NCBI GenBank assembly: GCA_025210615.1
Contig: JAOARJ010000002.1
Span: forward strand, 310,001-374,000
Length of the DNA stretch: 64,000 bases
Source of the DNA: Candidatus Altimarinota bacterium
GTDB lineage: Bacteria; Patescibacteriota; Gracilibacteria; BD1-5; UBA6164
Direction of reading: 5' to 3'
The notes under the pieces are model-generated. The model was not told the DNA's origin. It saw only the letters and a list, made by a program, of their open reading frames with translations, and searched no databases. How positions within the stretch are numbered: the stretch's first letter is position 1; every line of letters begins with the position of its first letter. This document shows positions 30,367-40,080 of this stretch, one piece after another. A program made the translations under genes and the position numbers.

Positions 30367-31424
30367 AATTCATTTTCATTAACTAAAAGTATGATTTGGT
30401 CTGGTTTAAATGTTTCTCATTTTATCGGATGTTTGCTTGTACTAAACCATAAAGCAGGTACTAAATACTCGCTTTTCATCTTATAAACTCTTTCGTAAGT
30501 AAATACAACTTTATCATAAACTATTTCTTTATATCTATCGCTATCAGCAGGCACAACGCTACTAATCATTCTATCCATATCTAAACTTAGTTTTAAACTT
30601 TCTTCATCTTTTAATTTTTCTATCACAAAATCTTCTACTGTCGTAGTTCACATATTTAGTGTAGTGATTTTATAATATTTATACTGCTTCTTTAAATCAG
30701 GAAACTCTCAAAAAAAACTATATTTATAAAGAGTAGGCGGTTTTCAAGAAATATCTTTTTGCATTAGGTTTTCTCTATCAAACTCTTGAAGTCACATTAT
30801 TTCAGGGATAGCTTCATCACTTTCTGGAGCTTCTCCTTTAAGTATTATACTATCTTTTTCCATATTTTTTGCTTCATCAACAACTTCATTCATAGATTCT
30901 ACTGCGAAACTTTCTATTTCAGCATCTTCAAAGACTATATTATTTTTTTCTTCTGAAAAATTTTCTGGTATAGCTGATTTTGGCACAGATTTTACTCAAA
31001 AATCTGCACTATTATTAGGCATAAAATCATTTTCTGGAGCATCACTCATCATTGTCATAGCTCCTCATCAGCTTCTTAATCAATAGTTTATATTATCTTT
31101 TGTATTATTTAAACTTCCTGAATTAATAATTACAACAGCACTTAATCAAACTACTGCTCATCAAGTTAAAAATCCTGTTAAAATTTGTACAAAGTTTTTT
31201 AAACTAAATTTATTTCTAACTCAATATTTCGCTTCTACATATAATCTTTGTCTCAAATCATTTTTAAACTTTTCACTCATTTTTATTTGAGGTTTTATTT
31301 CCATCATTTTTTCTAATGCTTTTTTAAGCTCTTCTTCTCTCCCCTTTAAAGTCGGGTCTATATCATAGATTTCATTTAAAATTTCTTCTATATTTTGTTT
31401 TATATTATTAATATTTTCATTCAT
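30360..31424 (-). CDS. Putative anti-sigma factor (pair 2)
   Basis: 354 aa, 2 bp after the sigma factor at 31427. The cytosolic N-terminal helical part (about residues 1-72) ends in a basic segment. One membrane helix follows (FVQILTGFLTGGAVVGLSAVVII, about 76-98), then an acidic linker and an extracytoplasmic domain (PPTLYKYSFFGEFPDLKKQYKYYKI; WFSTSKHPIKG). No zinc motif. The anti-sigma role is inferred from position and topology, as for the pair at 6471/7041. Confidence 0.6.
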
Positions 31425-31426
31425 AC

Positions 31427-31990
31427 TTAAAAAAATTTAGCGAGTAATAATAAAGCAAGGACGATATCTCCATTTACTTTTGATAGTGTTCTTGATACGA
31501 TTTTTTTACAATTTGATACGCTTTTTCAGCTTATTTGCGATATTTCTTTATAAGATAATCCATCCCAGATTCTCATAATAAGAATATCTCTTTGCTCTGT
31601 TTTTAATGTATTAAAATACTTAAAAACTTCTTTTAATTTTTGTTTATTATCGAAATTTGCTCAAAAATCTATTTCTTCAACTTTAATATCCAAATAATCT
31701 TCTAGTGTTACATCTTCTTTTTTCTTTCTATAAAAGTCAATTATTTTATTGTGAGCAATTCTATAAATCCACGCTTGAAAAGATGCCTTTTCTCACATTT
31801 TAAAACTTTTTATTTTATCTAAGGCTTTAAAAAAGGTTTCACTTGTCAAATCTTCCGCCATCTCTCTATCAAATGTTTTAGAAAAAATATAGTTATAGAT
31901 TTTTTCGCTATACATATCATAAAGATAAGCAAAATTTTCTTTATTTCATTTTTGACAATCCTCTATAAAAGCGATTTCGCGATTATCCAT
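31427..31990 (-). CDS. ECF-type sigma factor (pair 2)
   Basis: 187 aa. Region 2 (FAYLYDMYSEKIYNYIFSKTFDREMAEDLTSETFFKAL) and region 4 (LKTEQRDILIMRIWDGLSYKEISQISGKSVSNCKKIVSRTL) are intact, with no other sigma regions. It forms a two-gene operon with the membrane protein downstream. More typical in sequence than the sigma factor at 6471. No matching copy of the TGCAATATTTT/AGAGTATTA motif was seen upstream, so its promoter specificity should differ. Confidence 0.88.
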
Positions 31991-32111
31991 ATTTTTAAGT
32001 TATAAATTATTTCCCTAATTGTACTTATTTTAACGAAAAAATAAAATAAAAGTGACAAGAAAACATTTTTTTATATAATCAAATATAATTATAATCTAAT
32101 AAAAATTGATT

Positions 32112-32891
32112 ATGGAGAATTTTTATCTAGAGCTCTTTATTTCTAGAAATTCAGAATCTATAAAGTCAACATTAAATAAAAACATATTATCAAAAATTGA
32201 TGGCACACTGTATAAATTATGACTCCTAATGGACTCTTATAGATTTTTAGAAGAAAAATTAGATTATTGAGAAAAAAAACATTTAATAGATAGTTTACAG
32301 TTTATATGAAGAGGATTAGAACTTTTAAATTCTGCAATGCTAATAACAATAAAAAATCATTTTCCTTCTCAAATGTATCTTTTTAGAAGTTCGCTAAATT
32401 CATTTTGGTTTTCTTACTTATCCATAACAAATAGCAACTTTAAGGAAAAATATAATAATAACTGATTTTTAAGCGGAGAAGAAATAAAGTGAAAAGAATT
32501 TACTAAAATTATCACAAAATGAATTGATAAAGATGATTCTTGATTAATAAAAGAATTTAATAATATATTGCACTTATGACTAGAAAACAATTATCTTTAT
32601 GTGAAAAATACTCCCTATACTTTTGAATTTTCTCCCTATCAAAAAACAAATAAAGATCTAAATGATTGTATTTTAAGCTCTTTAATTCATATAAATTGAA
32701 TGATTGAATTCGCAAGATTAATAATCGATACTATTTATATAAAAAAAGATTTAAATCTCTTATATAAATGATTTAATAAAAAAAATATGAGTTCCAAAAA
32801 TTTTAAAGATTATGAAAAAATGCTAGAATACATTGAAAAACAAACAACTATAAAGATTAATTATAAATCCCCTACAAAATCAGAAAAATAA
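32112..32891 (+). CDS. Hypothetical protein
   Basis: 259 aa, soluble and helix-rich (LLMDSYRFLEEKLDYGEKKHLIDS; LNDCILSSLIHINGMIEFARLIIDTIYI). No catalytic motif or family recognised; reminiscent of HEPN-like or abortive-infection helical proteins only in overall helicity, which is not evidence. It ends in a strong terminator. Confidence 0.6.
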
Positions 32892-32911
32892 TCTGATTTT
32901 ATTTTTTTATT
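32873..32911 (+). terminator. Terminator
   Basis: AAAATCAG and CTGATTTT arms around the stop codon, then ATTTTTTT. Confidence 0.8.
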
Positions 32912-32956
32912 TGACAATTATTATTTTTTTAATATATTACTTTGCAATACAAGGTA
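32911..32956 (+). promoter_or_regulatory. PadR promoter with operator-like palindrome
   Basis: TTGACA (32911), 16-nt spacer, TATATT (32933), then TACTTTG-CAATA-CAAGGTA (32938-32956), an inverted repeat with one mismatch over the expected start of transcription. PadR repressors commonly bind such sites at their own promoters, so autoregulation is likely. Confidence 0.6.
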
Positions 32957-32980
32957 TTATATTTTATAAATTTAACTTTA

Positions 32981-33310
32981 ATGAGTGACCAAATAAACAA
33001 AATCACCACTCAGATGAGAAAATGAATTCTAGAATATATAGTGCTTTCTATAATAAGTAATTGAGAAACTTATGGAGCTGAAATTTTGAAACAGCTCAAA
33101 GAAAATAATTTAATTATTGTAGAATGAACGCTATATCCTATGCTTTCTAGAATGAAAAAAGATGGCCTGATAAATTATAATTGGGTCGAATCTGATAGTG
33201 GTCATCCGAGAAAATATTATAATTTAACGCAAGATTGAGAAAATCTTTTAATTATAATGTGAAAATCTTGGGATACGCTTAACAAAGCCGTTAATAATAT
33301 AACAAAATAA
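32981..33310 (+). CDS. PadR-family transcriptional regulator
   Basis: 109 aa. Winged-helix domain with the family pattern: MRKGILEYIVLSIISNGETYGAEILKQL, then EGTLYPMLSRMKKDGLINYNW and GHPRKYYNLTQDGENLL. PadR proteins repress neighbouring operons and respond to small molecules or membrane stress. The next gene is a HAAS/DUF1700-type membrane protein, the classical partner. It probably represses this two-gene operon through the palindrome at 32938. Confidence 0.92.
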
Positions 33311-33333
33311 TATTAATTTTTAAATTTTTTATA

Positions 33334-34737
33334 ATGAAAAGCGAACTAATAAATTCTTTAAATATCTCTCCTGACGCGAGAAAAATCATAGAAGAATACT
33401 TAGAAGAACTAAATATTTTTATCAAAAAACATAATTTAGATAAAGAATTATACAGTGATTTGGAAGAAAGACTTTATGAAAAACTTAGCGAAGAAAAAAA
33501 TATCACAAAGATAAAAGTTTTAAAAGCTATTTATGAAATTTGAGAACCTAGTGAAATTTTTTGAGTGGAAGATTCTGAAAGTTTACTTGATAAAATAAAT
33601 GCAGATAAAATTACTGAAAATAGTCTTAATATAGCCAAAAAAACTTGAAATAAATTAGCAAGTCTTATAAATTTTTTATATAATTTTGCGTTAAATATTT
33701 TAATAAAAGCAAAAAATATAACATTAAATATTATTAAAAAAATTTGGTGAATAATAGTTAGAATTTGGAATAATTTTATGTCTAGTGATAATGTTTTATT
33801 AAACTTTTTTATCAAAGCTGTAGCTTTTTGTTATTCTAGTTTATGAATTATTATATTTTTGATTTGAATTTTTGGTATTTGATTAATCCCTGTTCAATTT
33901 TTAAATATTACAATTGATAACCTAGTTTATACCGAAAGTATGGATGTATTTTTGAAAATCTGACTTAGCTTTTTAGCTTTTGCAACGACAGCATTATGAG
34001 TCATAGTCTACAAGAGAAAATTATCAAAGGTACCTAGTTTATTAGCAGTTTGATTGTTATTTACTTTTGCCTTTAGTTTAGGCATTGTATGAGGTTTTAA
34101 TACTGTTCAAAACTTTATGTATAAAACTGAGAAAACTCAAGAAATTATTATTCCATTAGAAAAAAATCAAAAAGAATTTATATTAAATAATTTTGAATTA
34201 TATTGAAACGAATATTTTATATTTGATTGAGAATTTGAAAATTATAATATTAATTTTAGAAAGTTAGAAAATAACCAAGAAGAATTAAAAAATTTCATAA
34301 AAATCGAAATAAGTAATACTATTAATACAAAAGATAATATAGCAGCTGAAAATTTTTTTAAAAATCTAAATAATATAAAATATAAATTAAATTGAAATAA
34401 AATAAATTTATACAGAGAGAATAATTCTACTTTTAAAAATCCTATTGCTTTTACTCCTTTAATGAGAAAAGTAACGATATTTTTGCCGGAAGATATATCA
34501 ATAAAAAATGATTTATGGAAATATAACAGTCGGCGGTACGGTCCTAGAATAAACACTTCTTCTACTTGAGATTATGTCAATAAATATTGAAATAATCATT
34601 ATTATAATTCTTGTTCAAATTGAATTATAAAATATAAAAAAGATTATCAAGAATTTGTATGTGATTTAACGGATAAAGATAAAAAATATTTAGAAGAAGA
34701 AAGAGAAAATAATACTGAAAAAGTAGAAGAAGGTTAA
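33334..34737 (+). CDS. HAAS/DUF1700-type membrane protein with extracytoplasmic domain
   Basis: 467 aa, 23 bp after padR. The N-terminal cytoplasmic helical domain (residues 1-75; EEYLEELNIFIKKHNLDKELYSDLEERLYEKL, KVLKAIYEIGEPSEIF) matches the HAAS signalling domain found next to PadR. A basic helical linker precedes three or four membrane helices (about 155-275). The C-terminal outside domain (about 285-467) has repeated short beta strands like the DUF4097 adhesin-like domain. Such proteins are thought to sense envelope state; no enzyme motif is present. Confidence 0.75.
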
Positions 34738-34768
34738 AAAAAGCTAGAAATTAATCTAGCTTTTATTT
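34737..34768. terminator. Bidirectional terminator
   Basis: AAAGCTAGA and TCTAGCTTT arms with A- and T-rich flanks; it also overlaps the stop of the convergent gene. Confidence 0.7.
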
Positions 34769-35779
34769 AATCCAAATTCTTCAATTATATCATCATTCTA
34801 AATCTGGATCTTCATCACAATGTCTTATTAAATAAGGAGAACTTGCATTAAGATTTGCCCAACCATACACACTTCATGAAATAGAATAATATCTATGATA
34901 ATCAGTATGGTAAGGTAAACAATTATTAAGTGTTGTTGACCTATTTGACGAGAAACTTTCATTATTAGCACATTCTATTGTTCCAGAATAACTTCATCAG
35001 ATAATTAAATAACTAGAAAAATTTGATATATTTCTATGATAAAAAGTAAACCGATTTCAATTTAATTTTTTACAAGTAAATTTTAAAATACTAGAATTAT
35101 TAAGTCATAATTTTTTTATTCATACCATATAATTTGAAAACAATGAAGGAGTTCATATTTCAGTATTATATAAATCTGGTTGTAAAATATTTTGTGTTAT
35201 ATTTAAAGCTAAAGTCCAGCCTCATCAACTCATATCACAATAAACTCTAAATTTATCTGTTGTATTTCATCAATTAGGATCTATCCAATAATCTCAATTT
35301 CCTATACTTCATCAATTATCTAGAATATGTTTACATGATTCTCATGGATTATCAATAGTTCATAGTTTAGCCAATTTACAAACTTTTCAATCTACAACAT
35401 ATCAATCAGCGCAAGTTTGAACAGTACATTCTAAGTAATCATCAACTCAATTCCACGTTTTTGTAGCTAAGGTCGCATTATTTTTCTCAGGAGTACAATC
35501 TTGTACACTATTTATACAAGCAGAAGTTATTTTATCCCAGTGTTTATTAACATCACTACATTGTCATAAACAATTTCAATTATTATCGCACAAATTTCAA
35601 GTTACATATAATTTTCAATTTAATTTTATATTATCTCAACTAACATCTATTTTATCAGTTAAACTAGAAATATTTGTCCAGGTTAAATTATCTAAAACTT
35701 CTCAGGAGTTTTTATTTATTCAGTTTAATGCAGAACTTAATCAAAAAATTCACACCAAAAAAACTGATATTCAAAACAA
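34763..35779 (-). CDS. Secreted fibrinogen-like domain protein, paralog 2
   Basis: 338 aa from TTG at 35779. Signal peptide (FGISVFLVGIFGLSSA), the shared N-terminal module (NSGEVLDNLTW ... SLTDKIDV ... IKLNGKLYVTG), a Cys-rich spacer (CSDVNKHWDKITSACINS; CTVQTCADGYVVDGKVC) and a fibrinogen-like C-domain (DYWIDPNGGNTTDKFRVYCD, then MSGGGWTLAL). An AAGGAGG site lies upstream, but the GTG it best positions is in another frame that stops after 25 codons. The start is therefore uncertain and the signal peptide may be frameshifted. Confidence 0.7.
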
Positions 35780-35960
35780 TATCCACCTTAATTTCCTCCT
35801 TACGCCTTTCTTGTGACTAGCCTTTTTTGTGACTCTTTATTCACACTCATAAGCCAATCTTTTACTTATAATATAATAAATACTTATATAAAATATTGTA
35901 GATTTTTTTCTTTTTCTGTCAAGAGTAAAATCTCACTTTTTTTATTTTTTGGTTGACAAA

Positions 35961-35992
35961 ATTAAAACTCTAGTTAATTCTAGAGTTTTTTA
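35961..35992 (-). terminator. Terminator of paralog 3
   Basis: AAAACTCTAG and CTAGAGTTTT arms (10 bp), loop TTAATT. Confidence 0.75.
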
Positions 35993-36622
35993 ATTTCAAC
36001 ATTTTACTTCAGATATACCAACAAATCAAGAATTACTTACCCATTCCCAATTTTCAGAGCAGTTATATATATAAAATCAAGGATCTGAAGAATTTCAAAC
36101 AGTTGCTGTAACTTTTCAATAATTATACCCATATTCTTTACAAATACCTGTTCAAATATTTATGTAATTTTCTTCTCACCAATAATCTCAATGTCAACAA
36201 GTTCAAGTCAATCCTCCTTCTCAACCTCTTCATACAAAAATCCATTTTCAAGAATATCTAGGGCTCGAAACCGTATTTGTATAATTATTGACAACACAAG
36301 TTCATCAAGATACATGATATCATAAACCACAAGTTTTACAAGACAACGAAGCGTTATCCCAGTATTCTCAATCCAAGCAACTTCATAAACATTTTTTTAC
36401 TCATCAAATCACGCTACATAATTCTCAAGTTACATATAGTTTTCAATTTAATTTTATATTACTAGAGCCAACATCTATTTTATTAGTAAGACTAGAAATA
36501 TTTGTCCATGTAGAGTTATCTAATACCTCTCAAGAGTTTTTACTTATGGTAATAGCTCAAATAAAATTCGCTAAGTATATTCAGCTAAAAATTATTGATA
36601 AAAATAGAATAAACTTTTTCAT
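35990..36622 (-). CDS. Secreted Cys/Gly-rich protein sharing the fibrinogen-family N-module, paralog 3
   Basis: 210 aa. Signal peptide (MKKFILFLSIIFSGIYLANF) and shared module (NSGEVLDNSTW ... SLTNKIDV ... IKLNGKLYVTG). The C-terminal half differs from the other paralogs: it has about ten cysteines (CLGSCLDGEYWDNASLSCKTC, then GGTCVVNN) and Gly/Tyr-rich sequence (YGYNYGKVTATVGNSSDPG), and the FRVYCDM fibrinogen core is absent. This suggests modular exchange of C-termini behind a conserved export and anchor module. Glycines are mostly TGA. Confidence 0.75.
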
Positions 36623-36692
36623 AATTACTGAAAAATTATTTAATATTCTGCGAAATTATAATATTTTTTATATAAAATAGCAAATTTTTTTT

Positions 36693-37676
36693 TTATAAAA
36701 CAACATTAAAAAAATATCATAAAATAATTATAAAAATTCAAATTAATCAGAAAAAAATAAGAAGCAATTTAGTTTTCATAACCTTTTTCAATATCAAAAA
36801 TTCTGGAAGACTAAGTCATATCACAGCCATCATAAAAGAAAGCCCTGTACCAAGCGGAACTCCCTTGTCAATCAGTGATTCCATAATCGGAATTATACTC
36901 GTAGCATTCGCGTACATTGGGATTCATAAAACAACGCTTATAGGCACTGCAAAAGGATTATCACTCGTAATATATTTTTCAAAAAATCACTGCGGAACAT
37001 ATCAATGAATAAAAGCTCAAATTCATATTCAAATTAGCACATAAGGCATAATTTTTTTCGTGATATTTAATCATTCCTTTGATGAATTTTTCCATATTTT
37101 TTTCCAGTTTTTCTTCTCTTTTGTAACTTCAGTATTATTTTTACTATTATTTTTTATAATATTTAATACAAAATCTTCCACATATTTTTCAAGTCCTAAT
37201 TTTCATAAAATAAATCATCAAATCATTCATAAAATTATTCAAGAAAATAGATAAATAAGAGTAACTTTTAGTCAAAAAATTCACAAAAACATAGCCAGAG
37301 CTACTTCATTTATGAGCGGTGAAGTTATCAAAAAACTAAAAGTTATTCAAAGTGGGATTCATCATTTTAAAAATCATATAAAAAGTGGTATCGAACTACA
37401 AGAACAAAACGGAGTAATCGCTCAAAATAGAGATGCAAAGAAATATTCTAGTCAATATAATTTTTTAGTATTTAAAAAATATCTTATCTTTTCAACAGGT
37501 AAAATTATATTTATAAAAGTCATTATCTGCGTTATAACAAGTAATAAAATTATAATTTTTATACTATCATAAATAAAGAAATTAACAGCATCTGCAAGGT
37601 GCGTATTAGGTGCAAGCGCAAACATATTATAGCTAACAAAATCAGCAATTTTTTGCGCGAAAAAAAATATATCCAT
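36693..37676 (-). CDS. DUF318/ArsP-type predicted permease
   Basis: 327 aa, about eight to ten membrane helices in two similar halves. The family motif PFCSCSSIPLFIG near residue 97 (Cys-x-Cys) and its second-half counterpart VPISVVLGIPMYANATSIIP are present. These permeases are found with ArsR regulators and small thioredoxins and are linked to export of metalloids or thiol-reactive compounds; the substrate here is unknown. Last gene of a four-gene minus-strand operon starting with arsR. Confidence 0.8.
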
Positions 37677-37721
37677 ATCAATTATATAATATTTAATAAT
37701 AAAATTTTTTTAGTTTTTTAA

Positions 37722-38147
37722 TTAGTTTTTAATTAATTTTTCTCAAGATTTTAACCAAGCAATTATTCATCATTTTAGATCATAAACGCTTGAAAATCAC
37801 ATTTGTTTCATTGTTTTTAAAACACTTCAAGTCCTATTTCAACTCCTACAATAAATCAAATATTTTTCATTTTTATCTAATGCTTCTAATTTATCTTGAA
37901 AATCATAGCTAGAACTATCGATATTTTGGGCTCATGAAATTATCCCTGTTTGCATTAATTCAATAGGCATTCTAATGTCAATTAAAACACTGTTCCCTTC
38001 TTCTATAAGCTTTTTAAACTCTTTTACTGGAATACTTTTTATACCATCGGTTTCTACGGATTTTACATCATTAACAAAAAATTTAAACATAAACGCAAAT
38101 AAAATTACTAAAATAACAATTCCAAAATATAGATATTTTTTGTCCAT
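37722..38147 (-). CDS. Membrane-anchored rhodanese
   Basis: 141 aa. N-terminal anchor (KYLYFGIVILVILFAFMFKFF, residues 4-24), then a single rhodanese domain with VLIDIRMPIELMQTGII and the active-site loop YCRSGNRTG (Cys100). Rhodaneses move sulfane sulfur or handle thiol stress. The domain is predicted outside the membrane. It sits between the small thioredoxin and permease genes, consistent with thiol or metalloid handling. Confidence 0.85.
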
Positions 38148-38154
38148 AATCTTT

Positions 38155-38388
38155 TTATGACTTAATAAAATCGATTATTTCATCAGGAGAATTAATTTTT
38201 CAAGATGATACTACTTTTTCGTCTATTACAAGCGCAGGAGTTCACATTATATCATACATCATAATATCTTCCATATTTGTAACTTTTTGTATCTCTGCTT
38301 GCTTATCTAGCTCCTTTAAAGCCATTTTTACATTTTCTTCTAATATTTTACAATTTGGGCATCAACCTCACAAAACTTTTATAATCAT
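38155..38388 (-). CDS. Small redox-active disulfide protein (thioredoxin fold)
   Basis: 77 aa. Minimal thioredoxin/glutaredoxin-like protein: IKVLGGGCPNCKILEENVK (Cys10, Cys13) and cis-Pro segment IMGTPALVIDEKVV, matching the redox-active disulfide protein 2 family. Cytoplasmic. It lies 10 bp after arsR and 7 bp before the rhodanese, an arrangement widely seen in bacteria with ArsR and DUF318 permease. Confidence 0.88.
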
Positions 38389-38398
38389 AACTATTATA

Positions 38399-38701
38399 TT
38401 AAAAATTAAATACTTCTCAAATTATTTTTTTCAATTTGTCATAAACCTCTTTATTAAGAGAATAATAAATATATTTTCATTTTTTTTCAGATGAAACAAG
38501 ATTAATTTTTTTCAAAACTCATAAATGATGAGAAACGAGGTTTTGTTTTAAACCTAAATCATCAACAATTTCACAAACACATAAATCTTCTTCACTCTTT
38601 CAAAGCATGCAGATAATTCTTATTCTATTTGGCTCTGATAAAACATTAAATGCTTGTTTTAAAAAATCTATATTCCCTTCATCTAAACAAAATTTATTCA
38701 T
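38399..38701 (-). CDS. ArsR-family repressor
   Basis: 100 aa winged-helix regulator: LSEPNRIRIICMLGKSEEDLCVCEIVDDLGLKQNLVSHHLGVLKK. The CVC motif (Cys41, Cys43) in the recognition region is the ArsR/CadC metal or thiol-sensing site. First gene of the operon with thioredoxin, rhodanese and permease. A 20-bp palindrome overlaps its promoter, and a near-identical promoter-palindrome lies before ccdA at 13.75 kb, so it may control both loci. Confidence 0.92.
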
Positions 38702-38746
38702 TTTTTATCTTTTAAATAATATATTATTAACAAATTTTATAAAAAC

Positions 38747-38800
38747 ATATCAATAATCATTGATACAAGAAATATATTTATTTTTTAATTTAAGTCAAAT
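38747..38800 (-). promoter_or_regulatory. Promoter and palindromic operator of arsR
   Basis: Minus strand: TTGACT, 16-nt spacer, TATATT, then the palindrome ATATCAATAATCATTGATAC (38747-38766, one central and one end mismatch). Same layout and near-identical sequence as 13752-13801. Confidence 0.7.
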
Positions 38801-39213
38801 TTTATTTTTACTATTTTTTATCTATTAACTCAAGTTATATATAGTATTTAAATTTTTATACTAATTTTTTATAAAATTAAAATATATTTTTTATTAAATT
38901 ATTATCTATATAAAGGCGAGTATATAAAAAAACAAAAGAAAATATACAAAAAAACTTGCTTTAAATGAAATAATTGATACAATGGCCTCTAGCCAAAAAA
39001 TTATACACCTATTTATATCAAAATCAAAGATGAGTAACTTAATAACACTTTTAATCTTTTCATATTTGATATGAATGGTGTAAGTAAATGTTTTGGCTAA
39101 CATAAAAGAGTGTTTTTTAAGTTGCTCTCCTTTGATAAAAATTAAAAAAATAAAACTTTTTGGCTATTTTTCAAGTATTTTTAATAAAAAATCACTTTTT
39201 TTTGAAAAAAGTT

Positions 39214-39241
39214 TTGACATATTCAATATTTTTTATAATAT
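39214..39241 (+). promoter_or_regulatory. Promoter of the tRNA cluster
   Basis: TTGACA, 16-nt spacer, TAATAT, about 30 bp before the first tRNA. Confidence 0.6.
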
Positions 39242-39271
39242 ACTTCTCGCTAATACTATAAAAAAAGTATT

Positions 39272-39347
39272 GCCACTTTAGCTCAGCTGGTAGAGCGCTC
39301 GCCTTGTAAGCGAATGGTCGTCGGTTCAAGTCCGACAAGTGGCTCCA
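39272..39347 (+). tRNA. tRNA-Thr (anticodon TGT), copy 1
   Basis: Full cloverleaf: acceptor GCCACTT/AAGTGGC, D arm AGCTCAGCTGGTAGAGC, anticodon loop CTTGTAA, T arm GTCGG-TTCAAGT-CCGAC, encoded CCA. Identical to the copy at 39559. Confidence 0.95.
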
Positions 39348-39355
39348 TGTATTAT

Positions 39356-39440
39356 GGGTAGGTTCCAGAGTGGTCAAATGGGGTGGACTGTAAATCCACT
39401 GGCTACGCCTTCGGGGGTTCGACTCCCTCCCTGCCCACCA
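39356..39440 (+). tRNA. tRNA-Tyr (anticodon GTA)
   Basis: Class II tRNA with long variable arm. Acceptor GGGTAGG/CCTGCCC, anticodon loop CTGTAAA in stem TGGA/TCCA, T arm GGGGG-TTCGACT-CCCTC, encoded CCA. Confidence 0.93.
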
Positions 39441-39468
39441 TTTTTCTTTTGAAAAAAATAACATATTT

Positions 39469-39553
39469 GCCGGGGTGGTGGAATTGGTAGACACGTTGGT
39501 CTTAGAAACCAATGCCTCACAGCGTAAGGGTTCAAGTCCCTTCCTCGGCACCA
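39469..39553 (+). tRNA. tRNA-Leu (anticodon TAG)
   Basis: Class II tRNA. Acceptor GCCGGGG/CCTCGGC, anticodon stem TTGGT/ACCAA with loop CTTAGAA, long variable arm, encoded CCA. Confidence 0.93.
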
Positions 39554-39558
39554 TTTAG

Positions 39559-39634
39559 GCCACTTTAGCTCAGCTGGTAGAGCGCTCGCCTTGTAAGCGA
39601 ATGGTCGTCGGTTCAAGTCCGACAAGTGGCTCCA
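39559..39634 (+). tRNA. tRNA-Thr (anticodon TGT), copy 2
   Basis: All 76 nt equal to copy 1. The cluster Thr-Tyr-Leu-Thr thus contains an exact duplicate. Confidence 0.95.
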
Positions 39635-39688
39635 TTATATTATATGTTCACTTCGTATTATAGCGAATGAATAACAAACAATTTTCGT

Positions 39689-39916
39689 ATGAAAAAAGGT
39701 ATACATCCAGAAATGTCTTCTACTAAGTTTGTTTGTTCTTGTGGAAATGTTGTAGAATCTTTAAGTACTCTTAAAGATACTGAATACAGAGTTGAAATCT
39801 GCTCTGCTTGTCATCCTTTCTACACTGGAGAACAAAGAATCCTTAAAACAGGAGCCGTTGATAAATTTTATGCTAGACAAAAGAAATTTGAAGCTATGAA
39901 AAAAGCTCAAAAATAA
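39689..39916 (+). CDS. rpmE: Ribosomal protein L31
   Basis: 75 aa, zinc-type L31: KGIHPEM at the start, CSCGN (Cys17, Cys19) and CSACHPFYTGEQR (Cys38, Cys41) forming the zinc site, then KTGAVDKFYARQKKF. No TGA-Gly codon, as in the other ribosomal protein genes here. It is downstream of the tRNA cluster and possibly co-transcribed with it. Confidence 0.96.
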   Translation: MKKGIHPEMSSTKFVCSCGNVVESLSTLKDTEYRVEICSACHPFYTGEQRILKTGAVDKFYARQKKFEAMKKAQK

Positions 39917-39929
39917 TAGCATAACACAT

Positions 39930-40080
39930 ACATTATACCTGATCGTAGACCGTAGGCATTTAAGTCCTACCGAGATTAAGGCTAATAATTACAATCTTTA
40001 TAAAACATTATAATAAGCGTAATTAATATAGTCCCCTGCGAATCAGAAAACAAGGGATTTATTTTTTTACTAAAAAACAA
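39930..40080 (+). promoter_or_regulatory. Ribosomal protein L10 leader
   Basis: The untranslated leader before rplJ contains GACCGTAGG (39948-39956) pairing with CCTAC (39966-39970) and the conserved CCGAG, the core of the L10-binding leader known from other bacteria. A weaker CCCCTG/CAAGGG hairpin with a T-run (about 40032-40068) could be an attenuator. L10, or L10 with L7/L12, binding here would repress rplJL. Confidence 0.7.

Larger units (their letters stand above)
38702..39271. other. Long AT-rich intergenic region
   Basis: 570 bp without a supported gene. It holds the arsR promoter and operator (38747-38800) at one end and the tRNA-cluster promoter (39214-39241) at the other. The middle is AT-rich with no hairpin or conserved ORF that I can support. 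Confidence 0.6.

Noticed and set aside
39192-39625. Two overlapping minus-strand ORFs across the tRNA cluster (SDLNRRPFAYKASALPAELKW-like)
   Set aside because: They are antisense to tRNA genes; such peptides are a well-known artefact of tRNA complementary strands.
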